NCBI RefSeq assembly: GCF_000385215.1
Contig: NZ_ARQK01000047.1
Location: 1 to 64,000 of the forward strand
DNA length: 64,000 bases
Origin: Thioalkalivibrio thiocyanoxidans ARh2
GTDB taxonomy: Bacteria; Pseudomonadota; Gammaproteobacteria; Ectothiorhodospirales; Ectothiorhodospiraceae
Direction: 5' to 3'
The notes beneath the pieces were generated by a model, which saw nothing but the letters and a program-made list of their open reading frames with translations, was not told the origin of the DNA and did no database searches. Made by a program: the position numbers and the translations under genes. This document shows positions 44,114 through 52,479 of the stretch, piece after piece (position 1 is the first letter of the stretch; each line of letters begins with the position of its first letter).

Positions 44114-44241
44114 CCAAGCGGTAAGGCAACGGGTTTTGATCCCGTCATGCGCAGGTTCGACCCGAGCGGCGCAGCCGCGAGAGCACGCCACCGCAGGTGG
44201 CGCCCGAAGGGTGGCGCGCAGCGCCATCATCCTGCCGGCCC
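44104..44241 (+). pseudogene. Broken tRNA-Gln with 68-base insert in the T-loop
   Basis: Bases 44104-44160 are identical to the first 57 bases of the intact tRNA-Gln at 44319, ending at the T-loop GGTTCGA. A 68-base block (44161-44228) follows with three hairpins (GCGGC-GCA-GCCGC; GCCACC-GCA-GGTGGC; GGCGC-GCA-GCGCC). ATCCTGCCGGCCC then resumes the tRNA 3' side (44229-44241), but the 3' CCA end is missing. It cannot fold as a normal tRNA. It overlaps the ispE stop. A perfect 8-bp hairpin (GGATCGGC / GCCGATCC) follows at 44242-44261. Confidence 0.8.
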
Positions 44242-44318
44242 GGATCGGCGGCAGCCGATCCGCCATCGGTTCCGGAAACGGAGCTTGGGCGGGGTCGGGG
44301 CAGGCAACAACGAGCAAT

Positions 44319-44393
44319 TGGGCCGTAGCCAAGCGGTAAGGCAACGGGTTTTGATCCCGTCATGCGCAGGTTCGAATCCTGCCGGCCCAGCCA
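44319..44393 (+). tRNA. tRNA-Gln(TTG)
   Basis: 75 bases with encoded CCA. The acceptor stem TGGGCCG pairs with CGGCCCA, followed by G and CCA. The anticodon stem ACGGG/CCCGT holds the loop TTTTGAT with anticodon TTG. The T-arm is GCAGG-TTCGAAT-CCTGC. It is the only complete copy in the window. The gatCAB operon here could supply Gln-tRNA(Gln) by transamidation, depending on whether a GlnRS exists elsewhere. Confidence 0.97.
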
Positions 44394-44436
44394 TACAACG
44401 AGACCCGCGGCGCTTGCCGCCGCGGCACCGGCCAAA

Positions 44437-44558
44437 GGGCCGGCAGGATGAGAACCGGGTTCGACTTGAGCGGTGTGGCCGCGAGAGAACGCCGCCACTG
44501 GCGGCGGCCCGAAGGGCGGCACGCAGCGCCGTAATCCTGCCGGCCCAGCCATACAACG
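44437..44558 (+). repeat. Second copy of the 68-base multi-hairpin block with tRNA-Gln 3' end
   Basis: GGTTCGA (44458-44464) is followed by a 68-base block (44465-44532) aligned with 44161-44228, then AATCCTGCC... through ATACAACG (44533-44558), 26 bases identical to the 3' end and flank of the intact tRNA (44375-44400). The central hairpin is GCCGCC-ACT-GGCGGC here against GCCACC-GCA-GGTGGC in copy 1, a base-paired double change. GGGCCGGCAGGAT at 44437-44449 is the exact reverse complement of 44534-44546, making one large stem-loop. Confidence 0.75.
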
Positions 44559-44681
44559 CGGGTGGTGATGCTGGATATCGCCACCGCGCCATACACCACA
44601 GGTCCCGGCGCCACGCCGGGGTCTATTTTGGAGCCAGGTGACCCGTTCACCCGCTCCGCACCACCCAGACCGGAAAAAACC

Positions 44682-45638
44682 GTGGTCGACAAGAGCCGAA
44701 TGATGGTCTTCGCGGGGAACGCGAATCCCCGCCTGGCACAGAGCGTTGCCGAGCACCTGGGCCTGCCGATGGGCAAGGCGATTGTGGGGCGCTTCAGCGA
44801 TGGCGAGGTGCAGGTCGAGATCCTCGAGAACGTACGCGGTCGCGACGTGTTTCTGATCCAGCCGACCGGGCAGCCGACCAACGAGAACATCATGGAGCTG
44901 GTGATTATGGTGGATGCGCTGCGCCGCGCCTCCGCCGGCCGCATCACCACCGTGATCCCCTATTTCGGCTATGCCCGTCAGGATCGTCGGGTGCGCTCGG
45001 CGCGGGTGCCGATTTCGGCCAAGGTGGTCGCGAACATGATCGAGGCGGTCGGTGCCGATCGTGTGCTGACCATCGATGTGCACGCGGACCAGGTGCAGGG
45101 CTTCTTCAACGTCCCGGTCGACAACATCTATGCCTCGCCGGTGCTGCTGGGCGACGTCTGGCGGCATGTCTCGGGCGACTTGACGGTGGTGTCGCCGGAT
45201 GTCGGTGGCGTGGTGCGCGCCCGCGCGATTGCTAAGCGCCTGGACGACGCCGATCTCGCGATTATCGACAAGCGTCGGCCGCGCGCGAATGAATCCGAGG
45301 TGATGCATATCATCGGCGACGTGCGCGACAAGTCCTGCATCATCATCGACGACCTGGTGGATACCGCCGGCACGCTTTGTCAGGCGGCCAAGGCCCTGAA
45401 GGCGCACGGTGCGGCCTCGGTGAGTGCGTATGCCACGCACCCCGTGCTTTCTGGTGCGGCAATTGATAATATTAACGGTTCGGCGCTGGACGAGCTGGTC
45501 GTGACCGACACCCTGGCGCTGCAGCCGAATGCCCAGGCCTGTGCGAAGATCCGGCAGCTGTCGGTGGCGGAGATGCTGGCCGAGACGATTCGCCGGATCA
45601 ACCGCGAGGAGTCGGTCAGCTCGCTGTTCGTGGACTGA
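44682..45638 (+). CDS. prs: Ribose-phosphate pyrophosphokinase
   Basis: 318 residues from GTG 44682; ATG 44700 or 44703 is also possible. [20 protein letters not shown] starts the domain. [20 protein letters not shown] is the flexible loop, [20 protein letters not shown] the ATP/metal region and [20 protein letters not shown] the PRPP-binding motif. It makes PRPP from ribose 5-phosphate and ATP for nucleotide, His and Trp synthesis. It follows tRNA-Gln and precedes rplY, the common gammaproteobacterial order. The in-frame extension to 44562 lies in repeat sequence and is rejected. Confidence 0.96.
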   Translation: MVDKSRMMVFAGNANPRLAQSVAEHLGLPMGKAIVGRFSDGEVQVEILENVRGRDVFLIQPTGQPTNENIMELVIMVDALRRASAGRITTVIPYFGYARQDRRVRSARVPISAKVVANMIEAVGADRVLTIDVHADQVQGFFNVPVDNIYASPVLLGDVWRHVSGDLTVVSPDVGGVVRARAIAKRLDDADLAIIDKRRPRANESEVMHIIGDVRDKSCIIIDDLVDTAGTLCQAAKALKAHGAASVSAYATHPVLSGAAIDNINGSALDELVVTDTLALQPNAQACAKIRQLSVAEMLAETIRRINREESVSSLFVD

Positions 45639-45674
45639 CGGTCCGGGCGCAGGGCGTTCTGGCGCCACGATTTC

Positions 45675-45689
45675 GGGGGATTGTCCCCC
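45675..45689 (+). other. Small hairpin in the prs-rplY leader
   Basis: GGGGGA, loop TTG, TCCCCC is a perfect 6-bp stem 37 bases after the prs stop. It has no T-tract. It may protect the prs mRNA 3' end or compete with the downstream hairpin at 45695. Confidence 0.4.
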
Positions 45690-45694
45690 AGCCT

Positions 45695-45731
45695 CACGCC
45701 TCATCTGGTCGCGGATGGGGCGTGTTTATTT
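45695..45731 (+). terminator. Terminator-like hairpin just before rplY
   Basis: CACGCCTCATC and GATGGGGCGTG form an 11-bp stem (one T-G pair) around an eight-base loop, followed by TTTATTT. It ends 14 bases before the rplY ATG and overlaps the approach to its ribosome site (GGAGAGAG at 45732-45739). It may terminate prs transcription or attenuate rplY. Confidence 0.6.
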
Positions 45732-45744
45732 GGAGAGAGCAACG

Positions 45745-46446
45745 ATGAGCATGAGTTTTACCATTGAAGCCGAGAAGCGGGACGAACAGGGATCGAGTGC
45801 GAGCCGCCGCCTGCGTCGCGCCGGCAGGCTGCCCGCCATCCTGTACGGGGGCGAGAATGACGCGCAGCCGATCACCCTCGACCACAACGCGATGGTGCAC
45901 AACCTGAAGCATGATGCGTTCTACTCGCACATCCTGACGGTCAAGCTGGATGGCAAGAGCGAGAAGGCGATCCTGCGCGATGTGCAGCGCCACCCGTTCA
46001 AGCCGACCATCTATCACGTGGACCTGATGCGCGTGAGCGCGAATCAGCCGATCCGCGTCAGCGTGCCGCTGCACTTCCACAACGAGGAAGAGTGCAAGGG
46101 CGTGAAGCTGGGCGGCGGCATGATCAGCCGCATGCTGAACGACATCGAGGTCGAGTGCCTGCCGGGCGATCTGCCGGAGGCCATCGATATCGATGTGGTC
46201 GAGATGGACGTCGGTGACACCATCCACATCTCCGAGCTGAAACTGCCGAAGGGTGTGGAGAGTGTGGCCCTGATGCATGGCGAGGACTACGACTACGCCG
46301 TGGTCAGTGTCCTGCTCCCGCGTGCCGCGAAGACCGAAGAGGAAGAGGGCGAGGAAGTCGAAGCCGCCGAGGCCGAGGGTGCCGCGGACGAGGGTGGCGA
46401 AGAAGCCGCCTCCGGCGACGAAGGCGAGTCCGAGGACAAGGAATAA
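45745..46446 (+). CDS. rplY: 50S ribosomal protein L25/general stress protein Ctc
   Basis: 233 residues, the long two-domain TL5/Ctc form. The N-terminal 5S rRNA-binding domain has [16 protein letters not shown] and [15 protein letters not shown]. The C-terminal beta domain includes [21 protein letters not shown] strongly acidic tail follows ([20 protein letters not shown]), longer than in E. coli L25. GGAGAGAG precedes the ATG by five bases. It is preceded by a terminator-like hairpin. Confidence 0.95.
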   Translation: MSMSFTIEAEKRDEQGSSASRRLRRAGRLPAILYGGENDAQPITLDHNAMVHNLKHDAFYSHILTVKLDGKSEKAILRDVQRHPFKPTIYHVDLMRVSANQPIRVSVPLHFHNEEECKGVKLGGGMISRMLNDIEVECLPGDLPEAIDIDVVEMDVGDTIHISELKLPKGVESVALMHGEDYDYAVVSVLLPRAAKTEEEEGEEVEAAEAEGAADEGGEEAASGDEGESEDKE

Positions 46447-46478
46447 GCCTCACGGCCGTTCCTGTGCCTTTCTGACCC

Positions 46479-47099
46479 ATGGCGATTCGTTTGATCGTCG
46501 GGCTGGGCAATCCGGGCCCGCGTTATGCCGAGACCCGGCATAACGCGGGCTTCTGGTTTGTGGATGCCCTGGCCCGCCGTCACTCCACCGAGTTTCGCAG
46601 CGAGAGCCGCTTCGATGGCGAGGCGGCGCGGCTGACCCTGCCCGAAGCCGACTGCTGGCTGCTCAAACCCATGAGCTTCATGAACAAGAGTGGCCTGTCG
46701 GTGCGCAAGTGTGCGGATTTCTACCGCATCCCGCCGGAGGAGATCCTGGTCGCGCATGACGAACTGGACCTGGAGCCCGGTGTGGCGCGCCTGAAGATGG
46801 GTGGCGGGCACGGCGGTCACAACGGTCTGCGCGACCTGCATCGCCACATGGGCGGGCCGAACTATGCGCGGCTGCGTCTCGGTATCGGCCACCCAGGGCA
46901 CCGCGACGAGGTCGTCCCGTTCGTGCTGGACCGTCCCGGCAAGGATGATGCGCACGCCATCGAGGATGCCATCGATGCCGCGCTGGACCAGGTGCCGGCG
47001 CTGATCGCGGGACGCTGGGACGAGGCTGTACGCAATCTGCATGGCGGCGGGCCAAAGGCGCCCGGTCGCCAGAAATCCGAGGACGAGGAAGCCCGATGA
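46479..47099 (+). CDS. pth: Peptidyl-tRNA hydrolase
   Basis: 206 residues. It starts [20 protein letters not shown], with the catalytic His in [19 protein letters not shown] and [20 protein letters not shown] supply the Asn and Asp of the active site, and [14 protein letters not shown] follows. It recycles peptidyl-tRNA dropped from ribosomes. It overlaps ychF by four bases (ATGA). Confidence 0.97.
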   Translation: MAIRLIVGLGNPGPRYAETRHNAGFWFVDALARRHSTEFRSESRFDGEAARLTLPEADCWLLKPMSFMNKSGLSVRKCADFYRIPPEEILVAHDELDLEPGVARLKMGGGHGGHNGLRDLHRHMGGPNYARLRLGIGHPGHRDEVVPFVLDRPGKDDAHAIEDAIDAALDQVPALIAGRWDEAVRNLHGGGPKAPGRQKSEDEEAR

Positions 47100-48190
47100 G
47101 TCTGAAATGCGGGATCGTGGGTCTGCCGAATGTCGGCAAGTCCACCCTGTTCAATGCCCTGACCCGCGCGGAGATCGCCGCGGAGAACTACCCGTTCTGC
47201 ACCATCGACCCGAACGTGGGCGTGGTGGAGGTGCCGGATCCGCGCCTGGCGCGGCTCACCGAGATCGTGAAGCCCGAGCGTACGCTGGCCACGACGGTGG
47301 AGTTCGTCGATATCGCGGGCCTGGTGGCGGGTGCCGCGCAGGGCGAGGGACTGGGCAATCAGTTCCTCGCCCACATCCGCGAGACCGATGCGATTGCCCA
47401 GGTGGTGCGCTGTTTCGAGGACGACGACATCGTGCACGTGGCCGGCAAGGTCGACCCGCTGGACGATATCGAGACCATCAGCACCGAGTTGATGCTGGCA
47501 GACCTCGAGACCACCAATAAGGCGCTGACTCGCCTGACGCGCGCGGCGAAGTCGCAGGACAAGACCGCGATTGCGCAACTGAAGGCGGCCGAGAAGGTGG
47601 CGGCCGGACTGGACCAGGGGATCCCGGCGCGGGCCCAGGATCTGGACGAGGACGAGCGTCGGCTACTCTATGATCTCCACCTTTTGACGATCAAGCCGCT
47701 GATGTACATTGCCAACGTCGACGAGGCCTCGCTGGCTGGCGGCAACGCGATGGTCGAGACCGTGCAGGCCAGGGCCGCCGAGGAGGGTGCCGAGGTGGTC
47801 AGCGTCTGCGCGGCCATCGAGGCCGAGATTGCCGTGCTGGACCCGGAGGAACGGGCCGAGTTCCTGGCGGACCTCGGGCTCGAGGAGCCGGGGCTGGACC
47901 GGGTGATCCGTACCGCCTACCGGCTGCTGGACCTGCAGACCTTCTTTACCGCCGGCGAAAAAGAAGTCCGCGCCTGGACCGTGCGTCGGGGTTCCACCGC
48001 GCCACAGGCCGCGGGGGTGATCCACACCGATTTCGAGCGCGGCTTCATTCGTGCCGAGGTGGTGGGCTATGACGACTTTGTCGCGAACAATGGCGAGCAG
48101 GGTGCGAAGGACGCCGGGAAATGGCGCCTCGAGGGCAAGGAATACGTCATGCACGAGGGCGACGTGGTACATTTCCGCTTCAATGTCTGA
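47096..48190 (+). CDS. ychF: Ribosome-binding ATPase YchF (Obg family)
   Basis: 364 residues. It has the P-loop [20 protein letters not shown], the [20 protein letters not shown] switch with the hydrophobic residue in place of the catalytic Gln, and NVDEAS in place of NKxD (ATP rather than GTP specificity). The C-terminal TGS domain is [20 protein letters not shown]. It binds ribosomes and responds to oxidative stress. It follows pth as in most gammaproteobacteria. Confidence 0.97.
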   Translation: MSLKCGIVGLPNVGKSTLFNALTRAEIAAENYPFCTIDPNVGVVEVPDPRLARLTEIVKPERTLATTVEFVDIAGLVAGAAQGEGLGNQFLAHIRETDAIAQVVRCFEDDDIVHVAGKVDPLDDIETISTELMLADLETTNKALTRLTRAAKSQDKTAIAQLKAAEKVAAGLDQGIPARAQDLDEDERRLLYDLHLLTIKPLMYIANVDEASLAGGNAMVETVQARAAEEGAEVVSVCAAIEAEIAVLDPEERAEFLADLGLEEPGLDRVIRTAYRLLDLQTFFTAGEKEVRAWTVRRGSTAPQAAGVIHTDFERGFIRAEVVGYDDFVANNGEQGAKDAGKWRLEGKEYVMHEGDVVHFRFNV

Positions 48191-48194
48191 GCGC

Positions 48195-48239
48195 TATACT
48201 GGGAAATGAACTTGGGGCGGCGCGTGTAGCCGTCGCCCC
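48195..48239 (+). promoter_or_regulatory. Possible grxD promoter -10 and leader hairpin
   Basis: TATACT (48195-48200) matches the sigma-70 -10 box in five of six positions; TTTCCG, 17 bases upstream, is a poor -35. A hairpin (GGGGCGGCG / CGTCGCCCC, one G-T pair) lies at 48214-48239 before grxD. Neither has a T-tract. Weak evidence. Confidence 0.35.
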
Positions 48240-48270
48240 GATCTGGCATCAAATTTCGGGAGTACTTTCG

Positions 48271-48600
48271 ATGGACGTAATGGACCGCATCCGCCAGCAG
48301 GTGGAAGACAATCCGGTGGTGATCTTCATGAAGGGCACGCCGCAGTTTCCGATGTGCGGCTTCTCCAGCCGCGCGGTCGAGGCGCTCAAGCGCTGCGAGC
48401 AGGAATTCGCCTACGTGAACGTGATCGCCGACCAGGAGGTCATGCAGAACCTGCCGCGCTTCGCCGACTGGCCGACCTTCCCGCAGGTCTATGTGGATGG
48501 TGAGTTGATCGGTGGCTGCGACATCACCCTCGAGATGTTCGAGAGTGGTGATCTGAAGAAGGCGGTCGACGAGGCCCACGCCAAGCGCGCCGCGAGTTAG
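48271..48600 (+). CDS. grxD: Monothiol glutaredoxin
   Basis: 109 residues. The monothiol active site is CGFS in MKGTPQFPMCGFSSRAVEAL. NWPTF-type WPTFPQVYVDGELIGGCDIT is the glutathione-binding block. It carries [2Fe-2S] clusters with BolA or as a homodimer for iron-sulfur trafficking. The start is ATG 48271 with a GGGAG site upstream. rnt lies next door on the other strand; rnt and grxD are also neighbours in enteric bacteria. Confidence 0.96.
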   Translation: MDVMDRIRQQVEDNPVVIFMKGTPQFPMCGFSSRAVEALKRCEQEFAYVNVIADQEVMQNLPRFADWPTFPQVYVDGELIGGCDITLEMFESGDLKKAVDEAHAKRAAS

Positions 48601-48608
48601 AACCCTTG

Positions 48609-48635
48609 GCGCGGCAGCCCGAGGGGCTGCCGCGC
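48609..48635 (+). terminator. Perfect 12-bp hairpin after grxD
   Basis: GCGCGGCAGCCC, loop GAG, GGGCTGCCGCGC, eight bases after the grxD stop. It is perfectly paired but has no T-run, so Rho-independent activity is uncertain. Confidence 0.5.
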
Positions 48636-48648
48636 ACCCCACGCCCGC

Positions 48649-48826
48649 CATCGCGAGGCCCCGCCCGGGGCCGTGGCGATCTCCTGATGTGACCACCTGA
48701 TCCCGCTTCGTGCCCGCGCCGGGAGATTGCTTCACCCCTGCGGGGTTCGCAATGACGGGGCTGCGGTTGTGTCATCGAGAGCCGCGCAGGGGCGTGGCGA
48801 TCTGCGGGTGTTACCCCGGGCCGGGG
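48649..48826. repeat. Cluster of palindromic intergenic repeats
   Basis: Three related half-palindromic units in tandem: GGCCCCG-CC-CGGGGCC at about 48656-48671 within ATCGCGAGG...GTGGCGATCT; ATTGCTTCACCCC-TGC-GGGGTTCGCAAT at about 48724-48752; and ATCGAGAGCCGCGC...GTGGCGATCT at about 48774-48802. Translated on the minus strand they give RHCEPRRGEAIS-type peptides, a well-known artefact of dispersed repeats in proteobacterial genomes. No gene is supported. Confidence 0.65.
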
Positions 48827-49513
48827 TCAGTGCCCCGGCGGCAGCTCTTCCGGTTCGGGCAGGCGCAGGGCGCTCTTCGGTACGCCGACCCCGTCCTGCC
48901 AGCGGTTTGCGATCTGACAGAAGATATCTGCGGTCTTCTCCGCATCGAACGCTGCGCTGTGGGCCGACTCGGCGTCCCAGCCCAATCCCGCGGCATCGGC
49001 CGCCCGCGCCAGAACCGTCTGGCCGAAGGCCAGGGCCGACAGCGACACGGTGTCCAGGCTGGAGAACGGGTGAAACGGATTGCGCTTGATCCCGCAGCGC
49101 TCCGCCGCAGTATGTACGAAGCCAAGGTCGAAATGGGCATTGTGGCCTACCAGGATCGCACGCTTGCAGTGGTTGATCTTTACCTCCCGCCGGACCTCGC
49201 TGAAAAGCCGTCCCATGGCCTGGTCTTCAGGATAAGCCGCGCGTAGCGGGTGGTATGGGTCGATCCCGTTGACCTCCAGCGACTTCGGGTCCATCTCGGA
49301 TCCTTCATAGGGGCGTACATGCAGGCTCACGGTGCGGTCGCGCACCAGGTGATCGTTATGGTCGCGACGCAGGAACACGGCCGCGACCTGCAAAAGGGCA
49401 TGTCGCCGACAATCGAAGCCTCCGGTCTCGACGTCCACCACAACGGGTAGAAAGCCGCGAAATCGGTTTGCCATGGGGCGGTGTTGCGGGTCCAGCTGGA
49501 CGGGTTCGGCCAT
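48827..49513 (-). CDS. rnt: Ribonuclease T
   Basis: 228 residues from ATG 49513. It has [20 protein letters not shown] (Exo I, DxE), [20 protein letters not shown] (Exo II) and [20 protein letters not shown] (Exo III). [20 protein letters not shown] matches RNase T closely. It trims the 3' CCA end of tRNA and matures 5S and 23S rRNA. The 135-residue in-frame extension toward aceE is non-coding and rejected. It is divergent from aceE. Confidence 0.95.
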   Translation of the reverse strand: MAEPVQLDPQHRPMANRFRGFLPVVVDVETGGFDCRRHALLQVAAVFLRRDHNDHLVRDRTVSLHVRPYEGSEMDPKSLEVNGIDPYHPLRAAYPEDQAMGRLFSEVRREVKINHCKRAILVGHNAHFDLGFVHTAAERCGIKRNPFHPFSSLDTVSLSALAFGQTVLARAADAAGLGWDAESAHSAAFDAEKTADIFCQIANRWQDGVGVPKSALRLPEPEELPPGH

Positions 49514-49645
49514 CGGTGTGCTCGGTCCTGAATGGGGGCGGCGGACGGTATTCGCGGGTGTTGGCGGCAAGAGGGCGGGCTTTCGTGATGTTTGCGGCTT
49601 TTCCCGCAGATTTTCCCGAAGATCGGCGCCATAGGCGGCTTTCGC

Positions 49646-49675
49646 TTGACCTGTTGGCGGCTCAGTCGGGATACT
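49646..49675 (+). promoter_or_regulatory. Possible aceE operon promoter
   Basis: TTGACC (49646-49651), an 18-base spacer, and GATACT (49670-49675), about 112 bases before the aceE ATG. The -35 matches five of six and the -10 four of six. It lies in the 274-base gap between rnt and aceE, which shows no other feature. Confidence 0.45.
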
Positions 49676-49787
49676 TGCGCCTTTTATGCCCGCCCAACAC
49701 CGGCGCATGGTAGCAAATGCCCGCCTGCCCGGTGGCCTGGAGCCGTGATGGCATCCTGATTCCCAACCCGTTTTCAGGGGTAGACGC

Positions 49788-52451
49788 ATGGACCCGAACG
49801 CGACCGAACACGATATCGACCCGCAGGAGACCCAGGAGTGGATTGATGCCCTGGCCTCCGTGCTGGAGACCGACGGCCCCGAACGGGCGCACGCCCTGCT
49901 GGAGCGCCTGGTCGACAAGGCGCGCCGCAGCGGGGCCTACCTCCCGTACTCGGCCAATACCGCCTACGTCAACACCATTCCCACGCACCTGGAACCCGAG
50001 TACCCGGGCGACGGCGCGGTGGAACACCGCATTCGTTCCTATATCCGCTGGAATGCGATGGCGATGGTGGTCAAGGCCAACCGCGTCTCGGCCGAACTCG
50101 GCGGGCATATCGCGACCTTCGCATCCGCCGCGACGCTGTATGACGTCGGGTTCAACCACTTCTGGCATGCCCCGTCGCACGATCACGGCGGCGACCTGCT
50201 GTTCGCCCAGGGGCACTCCTCGCCGGGCATCTACGCCCGCGCGTTCATGGAAGGCCGCCTGACCGAGGAGCAGCTGGATCACTTCCGCCGCGAGGTGGAT
50301 GGCAAGGGGCTGTCCTCCTACCCGCACCCCTGGCTGATGCCGGACTTCTGGCAGTTCCCGACCGTGTCCATGGGCCTGGGCCCGATCATGAGCATCTACC
50401 AGGCGCGCTTCATGCGCTATCTGCAGGACCGGGGCCTGGCGCAGACCGAGAATCGCCGCGTCTGGAGCTTTGTCGGCGACGGCGAGGTGGACGAGCCGGA
50501 GACCCTGGGGGCGATTACCCTGGCCTCGCGCGAGAAGCTGGATAACCTGACCTGGGTGGTGAACTGCAACCTGCAGCGCCTGGACGGCCCGGTGCGCGGC
50601 AACGGCAAGATCGTGCAGGAGCTGGAGGCGATCTTCCGTGGCGCCGGCTGGAACGTGGTCAAGGTCCTGTGGGGCCGCTACTGGGATCCGCTGCTGGCGA
50701 AGGACACCGACGGGCTGCTGCAAAAACGCATGATGGAGGCGGTCGACGGCGACTATCAGAACTACAAGGCGCGTGATGGCGCCTATGTGCGCGAGCACTT
50801 CTTCGGCAAGTACCCCGAACTCAAGCGCATGGTGGCCAACATGTCCGACGAGGACATCTGGCGCCTGAACCGCGGCGGCCATGACCCGGTCAAGGTCTAT
50901 GCGGCCTACAAGGCAGCGGCCGAGCACAAGGGCCAGCCGACCGTGATCCTCGCGCATACGGTGAAGGGCTACGGCATGGGCGCGGCGGGCGAGGCGCAGA
51001 ACCGTACCCACAGCCAGAAGAAGATGGACGCGGACGACATGAAGCAGTTCCGCGACCGCTTCAACATCCCGCTGTCCGACGAGCAGGTGGAGAAGGCCGA
51101 GTACATCAAGCCGGACCCCGACTCTGAAGAAATGAAGTACATGCACGAGCGGCGCAAGGCGCTGGGCGGCTACCTGCCGGTGCGCCGCCCGCTGGCCACC
51201 CCGCTGGAGATCCCGGAGCTGGATGCCTTCAACGGCCTGCTGGAGTCCTCCGGCGAGCGCGAGATGTCCACCACCATGGCCTTCGTGCGCATGCTGACCC
51301 TGCTCGCGCGCGACAAGAAGATCGGCAAGAACATCGTCCCGATCGTGCCCGACGAGGCGCGTACCTTCGGCATGGAGGGCCTGTTCCGCCAGCTGGGGAT
51401 CTACTCCTCGGTCGGCCAGCTCTACGAGCCGCAGGACAAGGACCAGGTGATGTATTACAAGGAGGACAAGAAGGGCCAGATCCTCGAGGAGGGGATCAAC
51501 GAGGCCGGTTCCATGTCCTCCTGGATCGCCGCCGCCACGTCCTATTCCACCCATGGCGTCGCGATGGTGCCGTTCTACATCTTCTACTCGATGTTCGGCT
51601 TCCAGCGCGTCGGCGACCTGATCTGGGCCGCCGGCGACATGCGCGCCCGCGGTTTCCTGATGGGGGCGACCGCCGGGCGCACCACGCTGGCCGGCGAGGG
51701 CCTGCAGCACGACGACGGCCACAGCCTGATGATGGCCGCCAACGTGCCCAACTGCATCGCCTACGACCCGACGTTTGCCTTTGAGCTGGCGGTGATCGTG
51801 CAGGACGGCATGCGCCGCATGTATGCGGAGCAGGAGAGTGTCTTCTACTACATCACCGTGATGAACGAGAACTACCCGCAGCCGGCCATGCCGAAGGGTG
51901 CCGAGGAAGGCATCCGCCGCGGCCTGTACCGGCTGCAGGCCGGCGGGCGCAAGAAAAAGAAGGTGCGTCTGCTGGGCTCCGGCACCATCCTGCGCGAGGC
52001 CATGGAGGCCGCCGAACTGCTGGACAAGGACTTCGGCGTGGCCGCCGAGGTCTGGAGTGCCACCAGCTTCAACGAGCTGGCCCGCGACGGTCGCGATGTC
52101 GAGCGCCACGCGCGCCTGCACCCGGCGGCCAGGCCGCGCAAGTCCTGGGTGGAGGAATGCCTGGGTGGCTCGGATGCCCCGGTGGTCGCCGCGACCGACT
52201 ACGTCAAGGCCTACGCCGATCAGATCCGCGCCTTCGTGCCGGCCGAGTATCGCGTGCTGGGGACCGACGGCTTTGGTCGCTCGGACACCCGTGCGGCGCT
52301 GCGCCGGCACTTCGAGGTCGATCGTTACCACATCGCGGTCACGGCCCTGAAGGCCCTGGCCGATAACGGGACCGTCGAGGTCAAGACCGTCTCCGACGCG
52401 ATCAAGAAGTACAAGATCGACGTCGAACGGCCCAACCCCTTGCAGGCCTGA
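49788..52451 (+). CDS. aceE: Pyruvate dehydrogenase E1 (homodimeric)
   Basis: 887 residues, the homodimeric AceE type. It has the thiamine-diphosphate motif ([20 protein letters not shown] ... [20 protein letters not shown]), [19 protein letters not shown], and the pyrimidine-domain [20 protein letters not shown]. It decarboxylates pyruvate and reductively acetylates the lipoyl groups on AceF. It leads aceE-aceF-lpd. No pdhR-type regulator is seen in the window. Confidence 0.98.
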   Translation: MDPNATEHDIDPQETQEWIDALASVLETDGPERAHALLERLVDKARRSGAYLPYSANTAYVNTIPTHLEPEYPGDGAVEHRIRSYIRWNAMAMVVKANRVSAELGGHIATFASAATLYDVGFNHFWHAPSHDHGGDLLFAQGHSSPGIYARAFMEGRLTEEQLDHFRREVDGKGLSSYPHPWLMPDFWQFPTVSMGLGPIMSIYQARFMRYLQDRGLAQTENRRVWSFVGDGEVDEPETLGAITLASREKLDNLTWVVNCNLQRLDGPVRGNGKIVQELEAIFRGAGWNVVKVLWGRYWDPLLAKDTDGLLQKRMMEAVDGDYQNYKARDGAYVREHFFGKYPELKRMVANMSDEDIWRLNRGGHDPVKVYAAYKAAAEHKGQPTVILAHTVKGYGMGAAGEAQNRTHSQKKMDADDMKQFRDRFNIPLSDEQVEKAEYIKPDPDSEEMKYMHERRKALGGYLPVRRPLATPLEIPELDAFNGLLESSGEREMSTTMAFVRMLTLLARDKKIGKNIVPIVPDEARTFGMEGLFRQLGIYSSVGQLYEPQDKDQVMYYKEDKKGQILEEGINEAGSMSSWIAAATSYSTHGVAMVPFYIFYSMFGFQRVGDLIWAAGDMRARGFLMGATAGRTTLAGEGLQHDDGHSLMMAANVPNCIAYDPTFAFELAVIVQDGMRRMYAEQESVFYYITVMNENYPQPAMPKGAEEGIRRGLYRLQAGGRKKKKVRLLGSGTILREAMEAAELLDKDFGVAAEVWSATSFNELARDGRDVERHARLHPAARPRKSWVEECLGGSDAPVVAATDYVKAYADQIRAFVPAEYRVLGTDGFGRSDTRAALRRHFEVDRYHIAVTALKALADNGTVEVKTVSDAIKKYKIDVERPNPLQA

Positions 52452-52479
52452 GGCCGCCGGTACCGAGGCAGGAGCAGAC

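Larger units (their letters stand above)
44114..44681. other. Structured intergenic region ispE-prs
   Basis: These 568 bases hold no supported protein gene. They contain the broken tRNA-Gln, the intact tRNA-Gln (44319-44393), strong hairpins at 44405-44425 (CCGCGGCG / CGCCGCGG) and 44428-44443 (CCGGCC / GGCCGG), and a second copy of the 68-base multi-hairpin block ending in tRNA-Gln 3' sequence (44437-44558). Beyond 44559 to prs I see nothing distinctive. Short frames running through it in several phases are shadows. Confidence 0.7.

Noticed and set aside
44104-44558. CRISPR array
   Set aside because: Only two related 68-base blocks with internal hairpins, unequal spacing and tRNA flanks; no regular repeat-spacer pattern or cas genes.
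44562-44681. 40-residue N-terminal extension of Prs
   Set aside because: It reads from repeat and tRNA-flank sequence and has no match to the family N-terminus (xxFAGNAN).
48524-48775. Small minus-strand protein with RHCEPRRGEAIS
   Set aside because: Known translation artefact of dispersed palindromic repeats.
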